Part shown: piece by piece, positions 35,301 through 42,883 of the stretch
Position numbering within the stretch: position 1 is the stretch's first letter
Layout: every line of letters starts with the position of its first letter
DNA from: Candidatus Saccharimonadota bacterium
Lineage (GTDB): Bacteria; Patescibacteriota; Saccharimonadia; Saccharimonadales; Saccharimonadaceae
Direction: 5' to 3'
Assembly: GCA_905372095.1 (NCBI GenBank)
Contig: CAJPNK010000001.1
Span: forward strand, 248,001 to 312,000
Length of the DNA: 64,000 nucleotides
Position numbers and translations under genes: made by a program
The notes under the pieces: generated by a model
Databases searched by the model: none
What the model was told of the DNA's origin: nothing
Seen by the model: only the letters and a program-made list of their open reading frames with translations

Positions 35301-37506
35301 AATTGTCTCGCCAATTTATGATAATAATGCTCATGAGTTGTCAGCAACTTGGGCTAAGAATGTTACAGTTGGCACTGCTACCGCCCAATTCAACGGTCAA
35401 CTAACAGTGTCTGCAACGCTGCCAAAAGCTGATAAAGCTCAGCTCCAAGCGCAAATTGATCGCGCGAATAACTCTGCAGATTATATCAAAGCAGATGCGG
35501 CGGTAGCCAGTGCGCTGTCAGCTGCGAAAAACGTTGTTGCTAAACCAAATCCGACACCTGCCGAAATTAGCCAAGCAACAAACGACCTCAAGCAAGCACT
35601 TGACGCCGCAATAGCTAAAGAAACGGCAGCTCAAGCGGCCGCACGGACAGCGGTTGATAAGGCAAAAAACAGTAAGTCGCCTGCTGATATTCGCGCTGCA
35701 GAGGCACTTTTAGCGCACGTTCAGGACACAGACAAGAAATCAGCGATGCAAGATGAGCTCAACGCCGTCAAACAGGAAATTACCGATGCGCGGACAGCCT
35801 TATCGAAATTGATTGACAAGGCGAAGAACACGCCGACGGATGGTCTGGCGGCCGAGACTGTTGCTGCTTTGAATACCGCGATTGCTGCAGCTAAAGCAGT
35901 CAATAACGACCAAGAGTCAACTGTGGCGCAGCTTACTGAAGCCAAAACCAAATTGCAATCAGCTCTTGATAACCTCAAAACCGATAAGACAGCGCTAGCC
36001 AAAGCTATAGCGGATGCTGACAAAGAGCCAGTTTATATCAAGAATGATTCAGCGGTTAAAACTGCCCTGCAACATGCTAAAAATGTTTATGCTGCGGCTA
36101 ATCCAACACCAGCAGAAGTTAGCACAGCTGTCAATAATTTGAAGTCGGCAATTAATGCTGCTAAAAAGAAAGAAACTGATGCTCAAACAGCTGCTGCCAA
36201 TGCGGTTGCGGCAGCAGAAGGCGTTAAAACGGCGCAGTCGATAACGGCGGCTCAAACTCTCGTTGACGCTGTCCAAGACGCGTCGGTTAAGTCTGCTCTG
36301 CAGGTGCGTCTTGATGCTGTATCGCAGCAGCTCAGCAATGCTAAACAAACGCTTGGCACACTTATTACTAAAGCTGAGGCTGTCGATACGACTGGTATGA
36401 GTGCTGACACCGTCAATGCTCTAAAGGCTAAAATCAAGCAGGCTAAACAAGTCTACAACGACGCTTCAGCATCAGTGATGCGCTTGCAAACGGCGGCGTC
36501 GGGGTTGCAAGCAGCTCTAGATGCCTTGCGGCCAGACAAGACTACTTTGCGCGACGTGATTGCCCGGGCGGAAGCGCAGCCAGCGTATATCCGAAACGAT
36601 CCTGCAGTCAAATCTGCTTTGCAGCATGCCAAGAACGTTGAGGCCGCTGCTAGCTCGACGCCAGCTGATATTAGTTCCGCGATACAACAGCTCAATTCGG
36701 CAGTTACTGCCGCTCAGAAGAAAGAAGCTGACGCCCAGGCGGCCGCGCAGGCAGCTGTTGCCGATGCTGAAAGCCAGAAAACTGCTCAATCTATAGCGCA
36801 TGCGCGAACACTAGTTGATAAAGTACAGGATCAAGCCGTTAAGACAAACCTTCAGGCGCGCCTAGATGCGATTGTTGTCCAAACCTTTGTCAATAAGCAA
36901 ACAATTCGCCAAGCAAACAATACCAATATTACGCTGTCTACCTCAGGCGATAAATGCTACAACATCAAAAACGCTGCTGCGGTAGGGCAGCCGAAAAATA
37001 TTCCGACTGGCTATCAGATGCAGGGCTCGGCCAAGTTTACGATCAACTGTGACGGACATGCGCAGCCAGCAGTTGGGTATACTACCAAAATTACTCTCGA
37101 ATTATCGCGTATTTACAAAGTTAATCGCCTAAAAGTAATCAAGTACAGTATTAATGGTGCTAATGCTACCGATATTACCGAGAAAGTCACATTCAAAACA
37201 TCAGTCGATGGCAAACGCACTATTGTTGAATACTCAATTACCGATGGCGGCTTTGGCGACATGGATAAAACTGCTAACGGTGTTATCGACGATCCGGTTA
37301 TAATTTATGAGCGGTCGGAGAATAATACTACGCCAGCTAATGGTGGTAATCAACCTGGAGCTCCAGCAAAGAGTGGCAAGACTACCGCTAACGGCGGACG
37401 CTTATCTGAAACTGGCGATAGCCTATACGGTTATATTATCGGCGCTGGCGTGCTGGTGCTAGGCGGCGCTGCCGGCGTATACGCTATTATCCGTCGTCGC
37501 CAATAA
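32371..37506 (+). CDS. Giant 1711-residue surface protein: beta-helix, leucine-rich repeats, FIVAR repeats, LPXTG-like anchor
   Basis: Signal peptide to about residue 39 (...LVNLPRAQAS). Residues 60-690 form a right-handed parallel beta-helix of the polysaccharide-lyase type, starting VAPNGNDTSGNGSEGSPYAT. Residues 710-945 are internalin-like leucine-rich repeats (LTGLEKATNLQELKIDNNEV...). Residues 1020-1500 hold about 2.6 copies of a 184-residue Ala/Lys-rich helical unit of the FIVAR type. A beta domain (1510-1650) precedes the C-terminal LSETG motif (1678-1682), a membrane helix and RRRQ, a sortase-type sorting signal. It is likely a cell-wall-anchored adhesin or glycan-binding protein facing the host; enzyme activity of the helix is unproven. 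Ribosome site GGAG. By far the largest gene here. Confidence 0.88.
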   Translation: MKIHRKNIKYKYRRIGVGITVFIAVLSLVLVNLPRAQASQLNKKYSFIKTNYTVPTSNVAWVAPNGNDTSGNGSEGSPYATFKKALSSISNGGTVVAKSGIYREPHFFISGDNVTIQAAPGAEVWLKGSDVVNSWTSENGIWKTTGNYHNFCHVCTTNANPSVEGTAAYPEQVFINDEPLKQVKTKAEVTPGSNTFYVEDNTPTTLKTPNNNADGYNIGQQDAISYYIGKNPASGVTEISERARAFTSTGKNVSVKGINVAQYSPVQVWGFKDPYDPAAERGVYSGPTAVSINGSGSLVQDMIVTQSASQGLFFNKAESSTARGVKAIDNGGSGVGANKSHNTVFTNGELYGNNAEGFLTIGCGAYCTMADIKVTHTRNFTFRNNIVDYSRDTKAYSTAANANSEGMIGFWCDEGCVETKIVGNFFTNSPLAIMYEVSGNGIIASNIIESSGTGIRVAGSDDVKVYNNTISRTYRPIYIFEDSRVDGCNYWKGGSCVANESWSQGLGLDWNTSGVELYNNIISSRPLARAEDLSGGNYQRAYSLRVEGSQNDQNRPYVDANDMLKGFDYNVYYRNESDDINLSVWDFKQIPSKTDTVISRASDIANNPKLSNSIDGRDAHSLDTFGSRANNPYFVKEAANNNDYKKSNYNLKPGSPAINKGKPLSSDVAQAIDPTGKTVKAGVPVNAGALVNVLMDATGGQTPPTPPVTVNIPDAGLKAAINKTLDSNRPSTQDITVDELAQLTQLTVDGGVKVKNLTGLEKATNLQELKIDNNEVADLAPLSSLAKLTKLTMTNNKVASIEPLAHLANLSVLLASGNPIASTKPLANLTHLTQVSVDSKSTAFDISDFAKSAGTLTTLQLSGADNGTPQLVHSEVLKQLTKVTTLQVSSISLTNSDLNSIGAMTQLTSLQADRSNISDMSFAGRLTKLTKLDVSNQRVRMSTSTTPFASPLKDISGTAVAITNSADLANDGAGRVKIVSPIYDNNAHELSATWAKNVTVGTATAQFNGQLTVSATLPKADKAQLQAQIDRANNSADYIKADAAVASALSAAKNVVAKPNPTPAEISQATNDLKQALDAAIAKETAAQAAARTAVDKAKNSKSPADIRAAEALLAHVQDTDKKSAMQDELNAVKQEITDARTALSKLIDKAKNTPTDGLAAETVAALNTAIAAAKAVNNDQESTVAQLTEAKTKLQSALDNLKTDKTALAKAIADADKEPVYIKNDSAVKTALQHAKNVYAAANPTPAEVSTAVNNLKSAINAAKKKETDAQTAAANAVAAAEGVKTAQSITAAQTLVDAVQDASVKSALQVRLDAVSQQLSNAKQTLGTLITKAEAVDTTGMSADTVNALKAKIKQAKQVYNDASASVMRLQTAASGLQAALDALRPDKTTLRDVIARAEAQPAYIRNDPAVKSALQHAKNVEAAASSTPADISSAIQQLNSAVTAAQKKEADAQAAAQAAVADAESQKTAQSIAHARTLVDKVQDQAVKTNLQARLDAIVVQTFVNKQTIRQANNTNITLSTSGDKCYNIKNAAAVGQPKNIPTGYQMQGSAKFTINCDGHAQPAVGYTTKITLELSRIYKVNRLKVIKYSINGANATDITEKVTFKTSVDGKRTIVEYSITDGGFGDMDKTANGVIDDPVIIYERSENNTTPANGGNQPGAPAKSGKTTANGGRLSETGDSLYGYIIGAGVLVLGGAAGVYAIIRRRQ
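35420..36880 (+). repeat. 184-residue FIVAR-type repeats within the giant surface protein
   Basis: Units begin at about residues 1020 (KADKAQLQ), 1203 (KTDKTALAK) and 1387 (RPDKTTLRD). Each contains (D/E/N)xxYIKxDxAVxxAL...AKNV.A..(N/S)(P/S)TPA(E/D)(I/V)S, then an Ala/Gln-rich helix with TAVD or VAxAE. The third unit is incomplete. The spacing of 552 bases is regular. Confidence 0.85.
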
Positions 37507-37546
37507 GAGTCGTTTTATCTCGCTATCTCGATTACCGCTCATGGTT

Positions 37547-37552
37547 TATAAT
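37547..37552 (+). promoter_or_regulatory. -10 box of the DivIC-like gene
   Basis: TATAAT, 9 bases before the ATG at 37562, without a ribosome site. Confidence 0.5.
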
Positions 37553-37561
37553 AGTTGATAG

Positions 37562-38038
37562 ATGAAACTTGTTGAAAGATTACGCCAACAACTGCATTAT
37601 ATCTGGTTCAATTACGCGAATTTTAACGGATTGGTGCTGTTGTTGGCGATTATCATTGCGGTTAGCTGGGTGATGGGTACGATGTCGACGATCCAGACGA
37701 ACTTTAGCGCTCAACGAGCGCTTGACGAAAAAAAACAACAATTACGGCTGGCGCAGCTAGAAGTAGAGACGCTGAAATACGAACAAAATTATTATAAGAG
37801 CGATGAATATAAAGAGCTAGAAGCGCGCAGCAAGTTAGGTCTGGCAGATCCTGGCGAGAAGCAGCTAATACTGCCAGAGAATAGCGCTGCAGTGAAATCT
37901 CTCGACAGCCAGGACGATAACTCATCTTATATTAAAACAGCTCCACGCGGCAATACACCTACCGTGCATAAGTCAAACTTCCAGCAATGGATTGATTTTC
38001 TAACTGGCAAAACTGCTGCTTCGCGCTTGCAGAAGTGA
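37562..38038 (+). CDS. FtsB/DivIC-like septum formation protein
   Basis: 158 residues: short cytoplasmic N-terminus, one membrane helix (FNGLVLLLAIIIAVSWVMGT), and an extracellular coiled coil (DEKKQQLRLAQLEVETLKYE). After the coil comes a short YKSDEYKELEARSKLGLADPGEK motif typical of FtsB/DivIC proteins. The tail is Ser/Lys-rich. Such proteins bridge the early and late divisome. It lies directly upstream of tRNA-fMet, as a single-gene unit. Confidence 0.8.
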   Translation: MKLVERLRQQLHYIWFNYANFNGLVLLLAIIIAVSWVMGTMSTIQTNFSAQRALDEKKQQLRLAQLEVETLKYEQNYYKSDEYKELEARSKLGLADPGEKQLILPENSAAVKSLDSQDDNSSYIKTAPRGNTPTVHKSNFQQWIDFLTGKTAASRLQK

Positions 38039-38056
38039 CACACAGTTTGCTATAAT
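38027..38056 (+). promoter_or_regulatory. Promoter of tRNA-fMet
   Basis: TTGCAG (38027-38032), 18-base spacer, TATAAT (38051-38056), 11 bases before the tRNA 5' end. It overlaps the end of the DivIC-like gene. Confidence 0.75.
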
Positions 38057-38067
38057 AGTACCCGTAT

Positions 38068-38145
38068 CGCGGGGTGGAGCAGCCTGGTCAGCTCGCTTGG
38101 CTCATAACCAAGAGGTCGCTGGTTCAAATCCAGCCCCCGCTACCA
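38068..38145 (+). tRNA. Initiator tRNA-fMet (CAT)
   Basis: CGCGGGGTGGAGCAGCCTGG start with the unpaired 5' C typical of initiators, D loop CCTGGTCAGC, anticodon loop CTCATAA, T arm GTTCAAATCC, and encoded CCA. The D loop is one base longer than the E. coli version as I recall it. Confidence 0.96.
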
Positions 38146-38181
38146 AGAGAAAAGCTCAACTTTTGGTTGAGCTTTTCTCTT
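38145..38181. terminator. Perfect 16-bp hairpin after tRNA-fMet
   Basis: AAGAGAAAAGCTCAAC, loop TTTTG, GTTGAGCTTTTCTCTT: no mismatch. The first base is the tRNA's terminal A. It also faces the convergent flavoprotein operon ending at 38197, so it is probably bidirectional. Confidence 0.85.
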
Positions 38182-38196
38182 GGTTAACTGACTGGT

Positions 38197-39573
38197 TTAA
38201 GCTAATTTGCTGGCAGCGACTCGAACAGCTTCGCTCCAGCTCAAGAAAACGTGCGGTGTGTCTGCCAAGTCTTTGGCGGTTAGGCCGTGCCGCACAGCTA
38301 GGGCGATTTCGTGGATACTATCGCTAGCATTCGGCGCGACAATAGTACCGCCGGCTATAACGCCTTTCTTGTCGCATACTAGTTTGACGAAGCCGTCGCG
38401 GAAATCGCTGGTGTTGGAGCGGCCGATGATTGATAGCGGTGCCATGGCTTTGTTGATTTTGAGGTCGCGTTTGATACAATCGTCTTCGGTCAGGCCGACA
38501 GACGATACCTCCGGAAAGGTGAAAGTTGTCCGCGGCGTAGCAGTATAATCTGGCGCGATTTGATTCTTTGAAAAAAGGTTATGAGCAGCAATCCGCGATT
38601 CTAGCAGTGCAGTATGCGTGTGCTCAGAGTTGCCAATAATATCCCCAGCTGCATAAATGTGGCGTGCGCTCGTCTGTAAATATTCGTTAACATGGATGCC
38701 GGTTGGGTCGTATTGGACGCTGGCGTTCTCTAGTCCTAAATCAAGGTTTGGCCGACGTCCAGTCGCCACCAAGATATCCTCGACTCGTACCGACTTTTCG
38801 ACACCGCCGCGCAGGAATGATACGCGGTAGCCGAGTCCGTCTTTGACTGCTGCGACCGTTCGTGTTTGCGTCAATGACGTAATGCCTTTATGCTTCTTGA
38901 GGTAGGCTTCTAGCAGCTCGCCAACTTCTTCGTCTTCTTTTGGTAAAATGCGGGCAGCGATATCAGTCAAATAAACCCTAGTACCGAAAGTAGCCATCAG
39001 CTGTGCGATCTCGACGCCAACGCTGCCAGCACCTATGATGTAAAGGCTCTTCGGTGGACGCATCGACTCTAAAATGGTGCGCGCTGTCAAAAATGGGATT
39101 TCGTCTAATCCTGGTACTTCTGGAGCTACCCAGTGCGAACCCGTAGCGACCAGGAATCTTTCGGCGCTAATGTGCTTGCGTCGAACGGAAATTTCATTGG
39201 GCGACAGAAAGTGGGCGTGTCCAGTATAGGTAGTAATGCCTTGGTTTTCGTAAAATTTGCGATTACCGGCAGCCCCGGTTCGCTTAACGGCGAGGTCTTT
39301 CCAGGCGCGAATACTCGGATAATTGTAGCCAAGCGTGTTAGAGCGTAAGCCGAACTTGGCGCCGTGGCGTGCTTGATCATAGAGGTGCGCGACGTGCAAT
39401 AAAGCGTTGGTTGGTACGTCGCTCCAGTTAGGCGAATCGCCGCCGAAGGTATCTTCCTCGATAATTGCTACGCGCGCGCCATTGCGAGCGGCGATAGTGG
39501 CAGCGGCTGATCCGCCAGCTCCGCTACCGATAACTATTAAATCGTAATCAAATTTATTGTGTCTCTTCGCCAT
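38197..39573 (-). CDS. FAD/NAD(P) disulfide-oxidoreductase-family protein lacking the redox cysteines
   Basis: 458 residues with the FAD motif GSGAGGSAAATIAARNGARV, the NAD motif IIGAGSVGVEIAQLMATFG, ATGRRPNLDLGLENA, and the C-terminal dimerisation domain. It is a mercuric reductase/dihydrolipoamide dehydrogenase relative. At the site where the family has GGTCxNxGCxPSK it reads GGDSPNWSDVPTN: both cysteines and the lysine are gone. The C-terminal His-Glu dyad region reads HVFLSWSEA, also altered. It may therefore be a flavin oxidase/reductase not using a disulfide. Last gene of a three-gene - strand operon. Confidence 0.9.
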   Translation of the reverse strand: MAKRHNKFDYDLIVIGSGAGGSAAATIAARNGARVAIIEEDTFGGDSPNWSDVPTNALLHVAHLYDQARHGAKFGLRSNTLGYNYPSIRAWKDLAVKRTGAAGNRKFYENQGITTYTGHAHFLSPNEISVRRKHISAERFLVATGSHWVAPEVPGLDEIPFLTARTILESMRPPKSLYIIGAGSVGVEIAQLMATFGTRVYLTDIAARILPKEDEEVGELLEAYLKKHKGITSLTQTRTVAAVKDGLGYRVSFLRGGVEKSVRVEDILVATGRRPNLDLGLENASVQYDPTGIHVNEYLQTSARHIYAAGDIIGNSEHTHTALLESRIAAHNLFSKNQIAPDYTATPRTTFTFPEVSSVGLTEDDCIKRDLKINKAMAPLSIIGRSNTSDFRDGFVKLVCDKKGVIAGGTIVAPNASDSIHEIALAVRHGLTAKDLADTPHVFLSWSEAVRVAASKLA

Positions 39574-39582
39574 TCATGTCTC

Positions 39583-39858
39583 CTACATCATTTTTTTGTG
39601 GTGTTTATATAAATATGCTGCGTCAGGATGATTATGTTCTAGAAATCGTCCAGCTTGCGCGCGAATATCGGTAGTGGTGATATCTGATTTTTGGCCGCTC
39701 CAAGCTTCGACCTCGCGAGCAGCTTGATCGGCTAAATTGCGGGCTAACCCTTCGGGGCTTTTAGCACTAAGGCAGGCGGCGTACAGGCTAGCGCGCAGCT
39801 TTTTGGCATCGAAATCTTCTGGCGGGCGTTTGCCTCGTTTGAAAACGGTAATTTTCAT
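39583..39858 (-). CDS. Stand-alone ATP-cone-like small protein
   Basis: 91 residues, MKITVFKRGKRPPEDFDAKK..., resembling the ATP-cone nucleotide-sensing domain. It has the basic VxKRxGxxxxFDxxKL start and the late pattern TTTDIRAQAGRFLEHNHPDA followed by AYLY. ATP-cones are usually fused to ribonucleotide reductase or NrdR; here it stands alone. Its ATG overlaps the stop of the upstream membrane-protein gene by 4 bases. The flavoprotein gene follows after 9 bases, so a redox-linked job is possible but inferred only from the operon. Confidence 0.7.
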   Translation of the reverse strand: MKITVFKRGKRPPEDFDAKKLRASLYAACLSAKSPEGLARNLADQAAREVEAWSGQKSDITTTDIRAQAGRFLEHNHPDAAYLYKHHKKMM

Positions 39859-40568
39859 ACAACATTCACCTGAATGATTAAGTCGGAAACAGTATTAACA
39901 TATATATAAAAGCCAAGGATAATCAAGCCCAGACCGGCAGCGAATTGTAAAAAGTATTTGTTTTGTTCGCGCCAGCGCTGGATGCGGCTCAGTTGGCGTC
40001 CGCTGCCAATCAATAGGGCAACGATGAGCAGCCCGAGCGAAGCAGCTAGCGTATAACCTGCTGCGCCAACGATTTGCCAAATCGGTGGCAGTCCGATGAT
40101 AGCGCAGGCTGCGGTAATGATTGGTACGATAGTAAATAGTAGTTCCGCGACAACGCTAGTCAACCCTAGACTAAACGCTTCGGCGGCAAGGCTGGCTTTG
40201 GCGGTGCGTTTACGCAAGAATCGGGCAAAACTGCGTGAAATCCACAATTCGGTACCTTCGGTTTTACGATAGTAAAAAAGGATAACTGCCAAGCCAACGA
40301 TCATCAGACCAGCAGTCAAAGTGATCCACAACAAATTACTGTGCGGCGCGAATACACCGATAGCATAGCTAGCGAAACTAACACATAAAAGCGTCATAGT
40401 AAAGGCGCCAGCCACAAAGCTGAATAGCAGCCGTAACGTGCGCCGAGCGGCCAGTTTGCGTCCTAAGGCATGCCCCGATAGAGATGTAGCCATACTAACG
40501 CTTAACTGAAAGCTAGCGTGGATAAGTCCTGCCAGGGCGATGATGCTAACAGCGATGAGAGTATTCAT
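39855..40568 (-). CDS. Six-helix membrane protein of unknown function
   Basis: 237 residues with about six helices, starting MNTLIAVSIIALAGLIHASF. Two halves of three helices are separated by a basic loop (WISRSFARFLRKRTAKASL). The pattern recalls DsbD/CcdA or LysE-like small transporters, but there are no paired cysteines and I do not assign a family. First gene of the operon with the ATP-cone-like gene and the cysteine-less flavoprotein. Confidence 0.65.
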   Translation of the reverse strand: MNTLIAVSIIALAGLIHASFQLSVSMATSLSGHALGRKLAARRTLRLLFSFVAGAFTMTLLCVSFASYAIGVFAPHSNLLWITLTAGLMIVGLAVILFYYRKTEGTELWISRSFARFLRKRTAKASLAAEAFSLGLTSVVAELLFTIVPIITAACAIIGLPPIWQIVGAAGYTLAASLGLLIVALLIGSGRQLSRIQRWREQNKYFLQFAAGLGLIILGFYIYVNTVSDLIIQVNVV

Positions 40569-40642
40569 GTTTGTCTTGATAATCCTTATCTTATTTATAC
40601 CATAAGCGGTCTGGCGAAGTCAAAAGATTTTGTAAAAAGCTA

Positions 40643-40670
40643 TTGCTTTTTTGGCAAGTTTGTGTTATAC
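40643..40670 (+). promoter_or_regulatory. Promoter in front of the 44-residue gene
   Basis: TTGCTT (40643-40648), 16-base spacer, then TATACT, ending at 40671. It is followed at once by the 21-bp dyad. Confidence 0.5.
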
Positions 40671-40675
40671 TAAAA

Positions 40676-40696
40676 GTATAAGTAATTAACTTATAC
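40676..40696. promoter_or_regulatory. 21-bp operator-like dyad GTATAAGT-AATTA-ACTTATAC
   Basis: Perfect 8-bp arms around a 5-base centre, sitting just downstream of the -10 box where a repressor would block initiation. No identical copy was noticed in front of the LexA-like gene at 42142. Confidence 0.65.
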
Positions 40697-40713
40697 AAAA
40701 AGGAAAAATAAAA

Positions 40714-40848
40714 ATGGAAGTCACCGAATCAAATAACTCATTACACAACGAGAATGCCACCTGGAATCGGCCGCGTACAACGGTAGAGCTGCGAGAATTT
40801 ATTAATCGCCGTAATGACCTGTTAGACGTTGAGGATTTTGCGTTTTAG
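40714..40848 (+). CDS. 44-residue small protein at the left edge of the mobile region
   Basis: MEVTESNNSLHNENATWNRP..., a polar peptide ending in a helix (TTVELREFINRRNDLLDVED). Ribosome site AAAAAGG is 10 bases before the ATG, and promoter, dyad and following hairpin form a complete expression unit. Function unknown; it could be an antitoxin-like or regulatory peptide, but no toxin partner is visible. Confidence 0.55.
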   Translation: MEVTESNNSLHNENATWNRPRTTVELREFINRRNDLLDVEDFAF

Positions 40849-40873
40849 CGGCAGTTTAAGCGCAAAGAAAAAT

Positions 40874-40892
40874 CCCCGCGGCAAAGGCGGGG
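40874..40892. terminator. GC-rich hairpin after the 44-residue gene
   Basis: CCCCGC, loop GGCAAAG, GCGGGG. On the - strand it is followed by ATTTTTCTTT, a proper T tract; on the + strand only by GGACTTCTTT. It is thus a stronger terminator for leftward transcription. The 200 bases from here to 41090 hold no gene I can support. Confidence 0.6.
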
Positions 40893-41092
40893 GGACTTCT
40901 TTGGTAGGCTGGGTAGATGCGAAATGGAACCAAATAAGACATAACCTTATTGCTATGAGTAAAATTGTCGTTGCTGCGAAACAGCATCAAACACAGCCAC
41001 TGCGCGGTTAAATGTTAGTACCTAAGCGTTTTGGATTGAACCCACAACCATACCACTCAGTGGGAGATATAATGAGTTTATGAGGACCAGCT

Positions 41093-42102
41093 GTGATTAT
41101 AGGAATTGATGATTCAGGTAACTTCGAGACGGATGATCTATCGTTCTTCGCGGCTGCGTTAATACGCCCAACGAAGTATAAGAAAATTGAGAGGGTTTTT
41201 ATTGAGTGGGAGGCGCAGCTTCCAGATTCAGTTCGCCGGAACGGAGAGGTGAAAGGATATTTGCTCTCTTCAAAACAACTTGAGGATTTTGCTGATCGAG
41301 TTCTCATTAACAATGGATATGGAGCGATAAAAATCCAAACGTTTGCTGTGCAGATCAGCGAAGCGAATACGGGTTCACTACTTCATGAAAGAGATCATAA
41401 TATTGACCAGCTGACTACTGGTGCAAGAGATATATATCGTAACAAGGGCAAAGAATACATACAAATCGCTACTCAATACGAACAGACGGCAGAGTGGCTG
41501 CGTGCTAAAAGTGTAAAGACGCTTTACAAGATCAAATTACTCGGATTGAGTATTGTTCGATCAATGAATCTAGCAATTATGACCAGTGTAGACAGAGATT
41601 TTGACAAAGAACTAGGCGCAATGAAGTAAGCATAGATGAATGTATTACTGGTGGTCGTGAATCGGCGGAAAGGTATTGGCGGGATATTATGAGGAATACG
41701 ATTTGGAGCATCACATCAACTGTTAAACCGATGATACAAGTCACATCATGGACACCAAGGTACCCTTATTTACAGAGGTTCATAAAACATCCTGAAAGTG
41801 CCGAGGCTTTAGCGCAACTTACTGATGAGATGCGCAATGTTTTCCAATTTTATGATTCTAAGATTAAATACGAAATAAGAATTGCAGATATTATTGCATC
41901 GGCTTATTTCCGGAGATTTGTCAAAAATGAGATTAGTCTCAGTGACGCAATCCAAATGATTGGAAGTCAGAGGGTGATAAAAAATAACCAACAGTTTACT
42001 TTAGATGGATTTGTTGATGCGAAAAATCCCAATTCTCGAAACCCCTATACTAATAAAATTGACGGCGTTACTATGGACGAGCTGCGAAGTAAGTACAAAT
42101 AG
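41093..42102 (+). pseudogene. DUF3800-like protein gene split by a frameshift
   Basis: GTG start with ribosome site GAGG and a TATAAT box at 41068-41073. The first frame encodes MIIGIDDSGNFETDDLSFFA... to ...DRDFDKELGAMK and stops at 41629. From about 41605 the +2 frame is open and continues without a stop, RNEVSIDECITGGRESAERY..., to ...KIDGVTMDELRSKYK at 42102. A single indel between about 41601 and 41628 therefore breaks one gene of about 335 residues. The IDDSGNF start and late acidic helix IRIADIIASAYFRR fit the DUF3800 RNase H-like family common in phages and defence loci (weak assignment). AT-richer than the flanking genes. Confidence 0.65.
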
Positions 42103-42141
42103 ACACTAGACGGCCGTACAAAAATAGGGTACAATAAAAAC

Positions 42142-42735
42142 ATGAATAACAGTACAAGTCAGCAAAAAATCTTTGAGCTAATCAAAAGTTATCATGCACT
42201 TCATGGTAATATACCCAGTCTAGGATATATTGCTGATCACATGGGCTATAAGCATAAAAGTAATGCTCAATACCATGTGGCTATGCTTCGGGAAAGCGGT
42301 ATGTTGGATAATCTTGATGCCCCAAGAATGGTAGAAATCCCACTGCTGGGCAATATATCTTGTGGGCCAGCGCTGTTGGCGGAGGAAAATGTGCAAGCAT
42401 ATGTACCGATTGAAGCTAATTCCTTAAAAAGCAGAAATACGAAGGATTACTTTTTTCTTAAGGCGGAAGGCGACAGTATGAATAATGCCGGTATCATTGA
42501 AGGCGATCTTGTTCTTATACGAAAACAATCACAAGCGCCGTGGAAGAGTATTGTCGTAGCCTTGATAGGTGATGATGCAACATTAAAGCAGCTAGATAAA
42601 ACAAAGGATGGCTTTCCTGTACTCGTACCAAACTCTACGAATACCATTCACAAACCGCGCATCATGATTGAAGATTTTTCTATCCTAGGAATAATGGAAC
42701 GAGTTATTCCTTCTGCGAGGAGGATGAATATGTAG
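42142..42735 (+). CDS. LexA-like repressor/S24 autoprotease
   Basis: 197 residues. N-terminal winged helix (IFELIKSYHALHGNIPSLGY... HMGYKHKSNAQYHVAML) and S24 protease domain with catalytic Ser in EGDSMNNAGI and Lys in IGDDATLKQL. The expected Ala-Gly cleavage site is replaced by Cys-Gly in LGNISCGPALLAEE. It probably represses the mobile element and is cleaved on DNA damage. TACAAT lies 6 bases before the ATG (leaderless design). It may also control the Y-family polymerase at 45612, but no matching operator was recognised. Confidence 0.88.
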   Translation: MNNSTSQQKIFELIKSYHALHGNIPSLGYIADHMGYKHKSNAQYHVAMLRESGMLDNLDAPRMVEIPLLGNISCGPALLAEENVQAYVPIEANSLKSRNTKDYFFLKAEGDSMNNAGIIEGDLVLIRKQSQAPWKSIVVALIGDDATLKQLDKTKDGFPVLVPNSTNTIHKPRIMIEDFSILGIMERVIPSARRMNM

Positions 42736-42883
42736 CCAAATTAAAAGTGCCGGCGGCAACCGACACTCTAAACTATTTTCGGAATTAATGTATGATCATT
42801 TTTCCTGTTTTTATTGTAACAAACTTGCCCGATATCGTGCAATAAAGACGCTAATGTTTTGTATTTAGAATAGGAGGTACGAG

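Noticed and set aside
40829..41011. 60-codon reading frame MRILRFSGSLSAKKNPRG...
   Set aside because: It overlaps the 44-codon gene and a GC-rich hairpin, has no ribosome site, and looks like chance translation.
41020..41060. Left attachment site resembling the tRNA-Met 3' end
   Set aside because: GGATTGAACCCA is only loosely like GGATCGAACCAG; the match is too short and imperfect to claim an att site.
42740..42770. Terminator after the LexA-like gene
   Set aside because: The stem AGTGCCGG/CCGACACT has a mismatch and is not followed by a proper T tract.
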